Source of the DNA: Gnetum montanum
Lineage: Eukaryota; Streptophyta; Gnetopsida; Gnetales; Gnetaceae
NCBI GenBank assembly: GCA_015680685.1
Contig: MNCI01026636.1
Span: forward strand, 47,970 to 111,969
DNA: 64,000 nt
Direction: 5' to 3'
Shown here piece after piece: positions 57,370 to 64,000 of the stretch (its first letter is position 1; each line of letters starts with the position of its first letter). The notes under the pieces were generated by a model. That model searched no databases. It had not been told where the DNA came from and worked only from the letters and a program-made list of their open reading frames with translations. The translations under genes were made by a program, and so were the position numbers.

Positions 57370-58214
57370 ATTTCTTATTTGAGCTATCAAGTTTGTAGAT
57401 GATCATGTCCCTAGATGAAAAAGTGTCATCTATGATGTAAGGTCCTTTCCACAATGTTTAAAATTTAGTTCATTGGGGTACATGTGCCGGATTCCAATAA
57501 AGAACCTTGTCGCCTTATTGAAACTTGACTTTTCTTATTTTGAGGTAATGGCATTTCTTGTTGAATTCCATATGAATTTCATTGGATGATAGGGATATTA
57601 AATTATTTTCATCTAGCAAGTTGAGACTTATTAATTGTTTTTTCTGTGCTAGGCTTAGATCTAGCTCAAGGTCACAGGTCGTGGAGAGTGTACAGAGCTT
57701 GGGTTGAATGGGCAAAGTTGGTAGTTTCCCATACACAAGCTCATAGGAAGAATAACCTATGGAAAGTTTCCATGTGGAGTAATAGGCACAAAGGGCATCA
57801 TTTAATTTAGTACTCTAGTCCCTTTAGTATTTACTAATGGTATGCGTTAAGATTTTTGTAATCTCCCGATTAGTAACTTTAGCTTGACCATTGGCTTGGG
57901 AATGATAGTGTTGTGAGTTTATGTTCAACCCCCAAGTGTTGCATCATGTTTTTGAAAGTGGCACCTGTAAAATGAGTTTCATTATAAGAAATTAATGCAT
58001 GAGGTACATCAAACCTATTTATGATGTTTTGTTGTACAAACCAAGCAACAATGGTGGATGTACAATCAGTGACGGTTGTTACTTCTACCATAGGAATTTT
58101 CAACTCATCCCAATTGACATCATCATTTGCTCCTTTAGAGAGCTGGTGATGAACTTGCTCAAGTTCATTCATACTTGCAACATACTCATATGTTATGCCC
58201 TCAGTCGATTCCAT
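57370..58214 (-). pseudogene. Element F linker-integrase fusion (deletion product)
   Basis: One open frame (58214-57879) starts with linker sequence (MESTEGITYEYVASMNELEQ, corresponding to A near 7970-7880) and passes at about 58090 straight into integrase core (TSTIVAWFVQQNIINRFDVP). RT, RNase H and the first catalytic part of integrase, about 2.1 kb in A and B, are deleted. The second catalytic site reads ISYNETHF, with the Asp replaced by Tyr and the following Gly by Glu. The C-terminal region (57736-57515 and beyond) continues to LWKGPYII near 57440. That the frame is open across the junction is probably chance, but it is worth noting. Confidence 0.8.
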
Positions 58215-58349
58215 GCATAAATGTACTGCTACTAGTATTAGCTGTTAGCCATTGGGTGCCTTCTTGTTTTGTGGCTATTGGATACAGACATCTCTTGATA
58301 TCATCTTTTGGTGCAGACTTCTTGCATGCAAGGATAAATGTTAGCTTTA

Positions 58350-58949
58350 TTGATCATAACTTATGCACATAATGGCACCTTGAATCATTGTACGTGATAC
58401 ATAAAACTCTCTTCTTCTCGATCTTTCCAAATTCATTTTCTTTTGATATCTCCAAGGAAAGATCTCTAATGCCCATTTTGGCATCAATAGTACTTAGCCA
58501 CACCCTTTCCATGATGATTGGAAAGTCCCCATTATAATTCTCCACTTTAATTACTAGGAAATCAGCTAAATATGACCACCCAAAAATGGTGGTAATGATG
58601 TCTTCAACCAGTCCTAATGGAATGTTGATGAATTGATCTGCTAGTTCTAGCTAGATGTTACTCTTCTTCAAAGGAGGAAGGTTCCACATTCTACACATCT
58701 CATGCGAGAGATCAAATTAACACCAGAACCAGAATCTAGAAGAGCTTTGCAAGGCTCATTCCTAGAAATTTGCAAGTAAACTAGGGGACTCTTGGGATCA
58801 GCTAATTTTCTGGGCAGGTTACCAACTCGAATCCAATCAGGTACCGCATGTGTCAACATTACAACATGGATTTGAGAGAGATTTTGGTTTGAAAGGAACT
58901 TGGATAAAGAATAAATAGAGGAAGGTGGAGGAGCAAGGTTTCCAACCAC
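58350..58949 (-). pseudogene. Element F aspartic protease remnant
   Basis: A 93-codon piece (58949-58668) runs from gag tail into CKALLDSGSGVNLIS, with the D-S-G active site intact. A one-base break then shifts the frame. The second half is at 58545-58354, with GDFPIIMERVWLSTI, where the Gly of the IIMGR motif is Glu. Between them, a flap region near 58620-58560 is recognisable. It is the best-preserved protease of the family in this window but still broken. Confidence 0.85.
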
Positions 58950-59049
58950 TAATGTATCTGAGGGGTTTAGTGGATTACGAGGTCAAAAAAAGGATCTTTT
59001 CTTTCTTCATGGGTTCGACCCATTGGATGGATTAACCAATTTCAGGTTA

Positions 59050-61307
59050 ACTACCCTCATAGTATTCCTCTGTTATGGTTGTGTAAGCAATTCACCCTAT
59101 ATGGATGGAGCAGGTGGTAGTTGTGCAACAGGTGGAGGAGTAGGTGTAGGGACAAGAGGTACATGAGGGTAGTAGGTGGTATCCCTCCTTGGATAGGATG
59201 ATTAATATGTTTCAAGAGGGTAGTGGTGAGACTGGTAAGCAGCAATATGACCAGAGGAGTCCCTTGGAGATGAAGGTTGCTAAACATAATAACCGTAGGG
59301 ATCTAGTTGTTAGTAAGGGTATTGTTGTTTTAGAAGTGGCAATGCCCATGATTATGGTTGCTTCCACTATTGATATACTTTGTAAGGTTATGGAGGAGTT
59401 CCACTTGGATAATATTACTATGGTTGGTGGAACTTTCAAAGATTGCCTTGTGGATAAGGCAATCTTTTGGGTGTTTGCCTTTGTGCAAGTCGTGGATGCA
59501 AGGCATACATCCCAGTTTCCTACAAGTGTGATACAACTAGGCAACATCCCTTAGGATGTTCATACTGGCAAACATCACACCCATCATCATCATCCAAATC
59601 ACTATCTGCAACTATCTTACCTTTACCTTTAGATATGACACGTTCAACCTCCTTACACCTCCAATGCTCACGATTACCACTTTGTTCCTTGGACTCTTCA
59701 ACAATTTTTAAGATAGTTTGAAACTTATTGTTCATGGAGTCCCATAATTGATCAACCTTAGTCATAATTTCTAACTGCAATTTTTGAAATGGAAAGACTT
59801 TCTGATTTACCACCTCATCTTTGGCAAATTCATCCTCACTGTCAAAAAATATAACCCCATTTTTCCGAATAGAAGGATCTCTGTTGTATTCTTCTATACT
59901 TTCACATTTTCTAAGTTCTCCCTCCTCTTTGGTTACTTGCTCAATTAATCTTTGAATCTGACGAGCGCTCAACTTTATCAATCTCTCTTGGGCATAGATG
60001 CCAAGGGTTTTCCTGGTCTCAAATCGCAACCCATCTATGATATGGTGAAGTTGATCAAGTTGAGAGTATCCATGGCTGAGACACTTGTGCAACATAGAGT
60101 AGTATTGGCCAATAGTAGCATCCAAGGGCTCATGATTTCCTTGTTTCCACCCTTGAATTTATTTTCTTAAATTGGATACTCAAGAGTACATTTGATATTT
60201 TTCATTGAATAATTCCAACATTGTACTCCACCGCCTTATTGATTCTAGTTCTAAGGATCGATACCAACTTTCTACTTCCTTTATGAGTGTCCTTGGAAAT
60301 AATTTCAGCTTTTGCATTCATTTTCAATATTCTGTAAGGCACATGCATCTTGGAAAGCCTGGAGATGATTTTTTGGATCATCATCATATCCTCCCTTAAA
60401 TCGAGGGATATTTTTCATATCAAGCCTCTTTATTCTACTATCCTTCACATACCTTGTTAGAATCTTCATAGCCTCTGCAATATTCAACATGCCCCAAGTA
60501 GCAAGTAGAGGTTTATCAAGGCCATGATGGTGGTGCCTACAATGCTCCCTACTAGCCATTCTTTCTTGATGATGGACCTCTCTAGATTGTCCATGTCTTT
60601 GGTCACGACTATCCCGATGGTCCCTTCTATTGTTTTGGTCATGTTGGTCACCTCCATCATGGTTATTTCTTCTACGATCATGATTTGAACCCAATGAAGA
60701 AGAAGGAAAACTTGCTCTGCACTGATGCCTATCACTCTTCTTTCAATGCTCATGACCATGATCACGATCATGATCTCCTTTATCCTCATTTTCCTAACTT
60801 GTCTCTCTAGATCCATTTTTATCATTAGATTTGATTTGACTAGAACCTAGATTGTGAACTATGGATTGCACATTCTAGTTAAACAAAATCAAAGAGAGGA
60901 GAATCGCTAAAGAAGTGGTCGCCTTCATCAATTGGGCCAAGTGGAGCTGGAAAGATATTTGACCCCTTACCCTTCATAAGCTCATACTAATGCTCTAGCT
61001 AATGATCCCTTAATCTTTATGCTTCAATTGGATGATAATCCCTTGAGTTGGGATCTCGCATCTCATATTCTCTATGGAGATGTTGAAGCCTATGTCATGC
61101 CAGCATTAATTGAAGCATTGCTAGAATAGATTGGTCAGGTGACAACACAATGTTTCCTTCCATGTCACGCCACCACATTAGTTCATCTTGATGTAAGATG
61201 AAGGTAAAGTCTAGTACATACTCATCAGGATCAGCATATACTACCCAGTATTGCTGAGGTAGTTGAACTACCCTAGGTAGAGATGGGTTCCTATGAGAAG
61301 AAGACAT
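59050..61307 (-). pseudogene. Element F gag, nearly complete
   Basis: The start at 61307 (MSSSHRNPSLP) is followed by VLDFTFILHQDELMW and WRDMEGNIVLSPD, the N-terminal block shared with A, B and H. After breaks, 60694-60305 gives an R/D/H/N-rich stretch, then ATWGMLNIAEAM and the core IPRFKGGYDDDPKNHLQAFQ. A clean 201-codon frame (60125-59520) covers the helical second half (IGQYYSMLHKCLSHGYSQLD, IQRLIEQVTKEEGELRK), a coil, an acidic run and CDVCQYEHPKGCC followed by SHL. A Pro/Tyr/Gln-rich tail (59500-59050) follows. Three or four frame breaks remain. Confidence 0.87.
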
Positions 61308-61451
61308 TTTGTGTTAATAAATAGTGTGTAGTTAAAATTTAATTTAATGATGATAATGATAATTTTTGTTTTCATAAGGTTTGACACTTAGGGTTTGAAC
61401 AACCAGGTTACTAGATTTCCCTAGGCTTAGATAGCGCACGAAGAACTACAA

Positions 61452-61470
61452 TCCCCAGCAACGACACCAA
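61452..61470 (-). other. Element F primer-binding site
   Basis: The minus strand reads TTGGTGTCGTTGCTGGGGA, three transitions from the tRNA-Asp complement. Confidence 0.8.
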
Positions 61471-62269
61471 TGATGAGCAGCAAGGTACCCCTATGCCCAA
61501 CCATACGAATCACAAGCATTCATGTGCAATCTGGTCAAATTCCATAGACTATAGTTACTAAGTACACTAGAGCTAAACAGTGTGTGCATGTTGTTCATTC
61601 ATTATCATCCTAGTCCCACTTGTGAAATGCAATTGTATGGTTAAGTGTGATTGAGGCATATGATTTTTATTGTTTTGTGTTTTTATGAAATTCCTCACTT
61701 AGAACAAGAATAAAATTAAGAGTGATTAACTGCTAAGGAAACTATAATCTAATCTAGCCTAACACAAGTAACCGTTCCCACTTCCCAAAGACATCCTAAA
61801 CTTCATATGAACACTATTTGGTTGTCAAACACTAATCATTTCTAAGCTACCAAGTATCACACGTATGCTCGAAGGGGTCATGCTTATATAATTTAACAAT
61901 TTTCTTGATTGATCAAAATGAATTGTTGCACTAATAACATGAATGTAAAGTGCATAAAATAAAATAAAATATAAGTGCGTAAGAAAACAAATCTCAAGTG
62001 CTACAAGGATGAATCAAAGAGCTCATCTTTATTTCCAACACAATGGTGTGCTCAGGTATATCAATGCTTGAATAAATATCTGTCCACACTTAGACCTCCC
62101 AATGCAGGCACTTGGAAAATATTCTAACTTTCGAATAAACAAACTATAAGAGTTTCCTTAATTGACTGCTAAAAACATGCTCCCAATTGTGTGCTTGGGT
62201 GTTGTATTTATAGACTCGGGAGTAACCTGGGAATAACCGCTCTAATAATTAGAGTAATCACTCTCATCA
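61471..62269 (-). repeat. Element F 5' LTR
   Basis: 799 bases, TGATGAGCAGC ... CTCTCATCA on the plus strand. The R inverted repeat is at 62025-62033 / 62071-62079 (AATAAATAT). Its U3 array is short, with only two TCTAATAATTAGAGTAA-like units (62239-62262). Confidence 0.94.
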
Positions 62270-62506
62270 ATCAAATAGTATCTTGATTATTTATTTAATT
62301 GAAAAATTTTTTACTATCCTTAGCTTTAACATATTTTTTATTTTTCTTGATATCAATACCTTTTTTCTTTTCCTCAACATCTTTTTTCATGAGCAAAATA
62401 AACAACCATTAAATAAATGTTCTTCATGATGACAAAATTTGCAACGATAAGGAAGTTTATAATATGTGATTAGCTAAATATAAGTCTTCTTACCTACTTG
62501 TAATAC
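62270..62506 (-). pseudogene. Element E relic, copy 3, with intact zinc knuckle
   Basis: The minus strand encodes YRCKFCHHEEHLFNGC at 62449-62402, a perfect CX2CX4HX4C retroviral-type zinc knuckle (Cys codons at 62441-62443, 62432-62434 and 62402-62404; His at 62417-62419). A TGA follows soon after. Such knuckles bind RNA at the C-terminus of Gag. The rest aligns with copies 1 and 2. It is flanked by the LTRs of F and H, with AATAC at 62502-62506 before H. Confidence 0.6.
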
Positions 62507-63564
62507 TGATGAAGCGGTTAATCTAATTATTAGAGTAGTTATTATTGGAGCGGTTACTTTAATAATTAGAGCGGTTATTATTGGAGCAGTTATTCTCTTT
62601 ATTAGAGAATTTACTCTAATTATTAGAGTGGTTATTATTGGAGGAGTTATTCTAATTATTAGAGAATTACTCTAATTATTAGAGTGGTTATTATTGGAGG
62701 AGTTATTCTAATTATTAGAGCATTTACTCTAATTATTAGAGTAGCTACTCCAATAATAACCACTCTAATTATTAGAGTAGTTGCTCCCAAGTCTATAAAT
62801 ACAGTGCCCAAGTGCACAATTCAAAGGGAAGTCAGGTAGCAGTCAAGTAGCAAAAATCTTGTAGTCTATTTGAAGGTTAGAGTATTTTCCAAGTGCCCGC
62901 AGTAGGAGGTCAAAGTGTGGATGGATCTTTATTCGAGCATTGTGTACTTGAGAACACCTTATGTACAGTAATAAAGATGAGCTCTTTGATTCATCCTTGC
63001 AACACTTGAGATTTTTTTTTCTTACACATTTCTTTTATTTTATTTTCTTATGCATTTATTTTATTTTATTTTATGCACTTTACATTTCTATTATTAACAT
63101 AGCAATTCATTTTGATCGATTAAGCAAATCGTTAAATTACAATCAGTACAATCACTTTGAGCATGTGTGTAACACTTGGTAACCTACTAATGATTAGTGT
63201 TTGGTAATCCCTATAGTGTTCCACTAGTTCAGGATGTGTACGACAAGTGAGAACAGATACTGGTGTTAGGAATAGTTAAAGCCTAGTTAATCAGTAGTTA
63301 AGTTGAATTAGTCACTTAGTTATCTCTCTTTCCTCCCTCATTAGCAGAAGGACATAAAAATGAAAAAGCTATAAAAATCATATGTCTCAAGCTTACTTAA
63401 TCATATAATCATGACATATAAGTAAGCTTGGGAAGACAATGATCAACCAACCCATCCTTGTTCCACAAAGGCACATAGGCACTTAGTCCTTGAAATTCAA
63501 CCAGATCGTGCATGAAACACTCGTATTCGTATGGTTGAGCGTAGGGGTACCTCATTGCTCATCA
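62507..63564 (+). repeat. Element H 5' LTR
   Basis: 1058 bases, TGATGAAGCGG ... TTGCTCATCA. U3 array 62515-62785; TATAAATA at 62795; R with inverted repeat 62925-62933 / 62970-62978 around 36 bases; a T-rich stretch near 63010-63070; U5 with CTTGGTAACC, GTTTGGTAATCC and the ATGGTTGAGCGTAGGGG block. Confidence 0.95.
62515..62785 (+). promoter_or_regulatory. U3 palindromic repeat array of element H
   Basis: About nine imperfect copies of a palindromic TCTAATTATTAGAG unit, alternating with GTGGTTATTATTGGAG spacers, ending 10 bases before the TATA box. Two adjoining copies share a longer identical unit of about 60 bases (62600-62715). It looks like a tandem enhancer that has expanded by slippage. 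The same unit occurs in F and in the solo LTR at 24028. Confidence 0.8.
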
Positions 63565-63584
63565 TTGACACCGTTGTCGGGAAC
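63565..63584 (+). other. Element H primer-binding site
   Basis: TTGACACCGTTGTCGGGAAC directly follows the LTR. It is a tRNA-Asp-like site with a few transitions. Confidence 0.78.
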
Positions 63585-63700
63585 TTAGTTGTTTGTGTGC
63601 TAATTAGAACTTAGGAAATCATTCACATCATTGGAATGAACCCTTAGGGTTGACTGAGAAAATAATAAACAAGAATACATTACACACTAAATAGACAAGT

Positions 63701-64000
63701 ATGTCTCCTTCTTCGTACAAAAGCACCTCACCGCCTAGGTCTGAAACAGGAAATAGTCGACAACGTAATACACATGACGTTGATCTACCAGTCTCTCAAC
63801 AAGTTCAAGTGGTATATATTCATGCTGATGAGTATATACCAGACTTCACCTTTATCCTTCATCAACATGAACAACTGCATTGGCAAGACTTAGAGGGTAA
63901 CATAGTGTTACCTCCCGATCGTTCAATCCCAAGCATGCTTCTTCATGCTCTCACACGAATTGGCATGCTGCACTTACACACAGAATACATTGTGCAAGAC
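63701..64000 (+). CDS. Element H gag, N-terminal 100 codons, open to window end
   Basis: From ATG 63701, 137 bases after the LTR, the frame stays open to the last base of the window. It starts MSPSSYKSTSPPRSETG, then VVYIHADEYIPDFTFILHQ, EQLHWQDLEGNIVLPPDRSI and a Leu/His-rich segment. The middle block is conserved in A, B and F at the same position, and A shares the MSPSSY start. The product would be the N-terminus of the particle protein. The block is not one I can name. The absence of any stop in 100 codons, against several per 100 in its relatives, makes this the only family gag here that could still be functional. Confidence 0.8.
   Translation, partial: MSPSSYKSTSPPRSETGNSRQRNTHDVDLPVSQQVQVVYIHADEYIPDFTFILHQHEQLHWQDLEGNIVLPPDRSIPSMLLHALTRIGMLHLHTEYIVQD

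Larger units (their letters stand above)
54958..62269 (-). mobile_element. Element F: gypsy retrotransposon lacking RT and RNase H
   Basis: A minus-strand member of the TGATGA family: 5' LTR 61471-62269, primer site, the longest open gag piece in the window (60125-59520), protease, then a direct fusion of the PR-RT linker to the integrase core near 58090, so that RT, RNase H and the integrase zinc finger are missing. A conserved spacer, polypurine tract and a 3' LTR fragment (54958-55165) complete it. The left LTR is truncated, so a target duplication cannot be confirmed; the base run after the right LTR is ATCAA. Confidence 0.88.
62507..64000 (+). mobile_element. Element H: 5' part of gypsy retrotransposon
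   Basis: A plus-strand member of the TGATGA family that runs off the window: 5' LTR 62507-63564, primer site, leader and an undamaged gag start. It has the longest U3 array and the least decayed coding sequence of the family here, so it may be the youngest insertion. Its left target duplication should be AATAC (62502-62506); the right copy lies outside the window. Confidence 0.92.

Noticed and set aside
59189-59554. 121-codon plus-strand open frame in element F
   Set aside because: It is antisense to the Pro/Tyr/Gln-rich tail of F's gag and has no motif. It is an open shadow frame created by composition.

Overview
This is nuclear DNA of a seed plant. It is AT-rich and made almost entirely of decayed Ty3/gypsy-type LTR retrotransposons. 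I recognise no host gene. The very large intergenic space, the depth of nesting and the heavy point-mutation decay would suit a large-genome plant such as a gymnosperm, but the sequence does not fix the species.

One superfamily dominates. Its LTRs start TGATGA and end in CTCATCA or TTATCA. Its primer-binding sites resemble the complement of the tRNA-Asp 3' end, differing mostly by transitions, and its order is gag-PR-RT-RH-IN with no chromodomain, as in the Athila/Tat group. Members are A (2528-12110, minus), B (20905-54824, minus, split by insertions), C (30896-40042, plus), F (54958-62269, minus) and H (62507 to the window end, plus), plus two solo LTRs (21182-22392 and 24028-24650). A second gypsy family is D (22550-42260, minus), with its own 1.1-1.3 kb LTRs, a canonical gag zinc knuckle and Athila-like pol. 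Small relics of other elements (J, E) and three tRNA-derived SINE-like segments fill 12.1-20.9 kb.

Layout: 1-2.5 kb is unassigned, with a weak LTR-like stretch. 2.5-12.1 kb is element A. 12.1-20.9 kb is old debris: two gag starts, iMet-type primer-site-like sequences, an AGATGTCT motif cluster and SINEs. 20.9-54.8 kb is a Russian-doll nest that target-site duplications let one unpack: B (TSD GATAG) sits in an E relic; a solo LTR (TSD ACTAT) and element D (TSD GTATG/ATATG) sit in B's 3' LTR; a second solo LTR (TSD ATACC) and element C (TSD GTAAC) sit in D. 55-62.3 kb is F, which has lost RT and RNase H. 62.5-64 kb is the 5' end of H, whose gag is open to the window edge and looks the least decayed.

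The most notable content is shared inside the TGATGA superfamily. There is an extra sense-strand coiled-coil ORF between pol (or gag) and the 3' LTR in B and C. Element C is gag-only, and its 831-codon frame is broken only by stops, with no frameshift. The R region carries an inverted repeat (ATCTTTATT / AATAAAGAT) holding the poly(A) signal. Three different U3 enhancer arrays are joined to the same R-U5. The gag has an unfamiliar N-terminal block, an S/R/D/H-rich region and an atypical zinc-finger-like motif.
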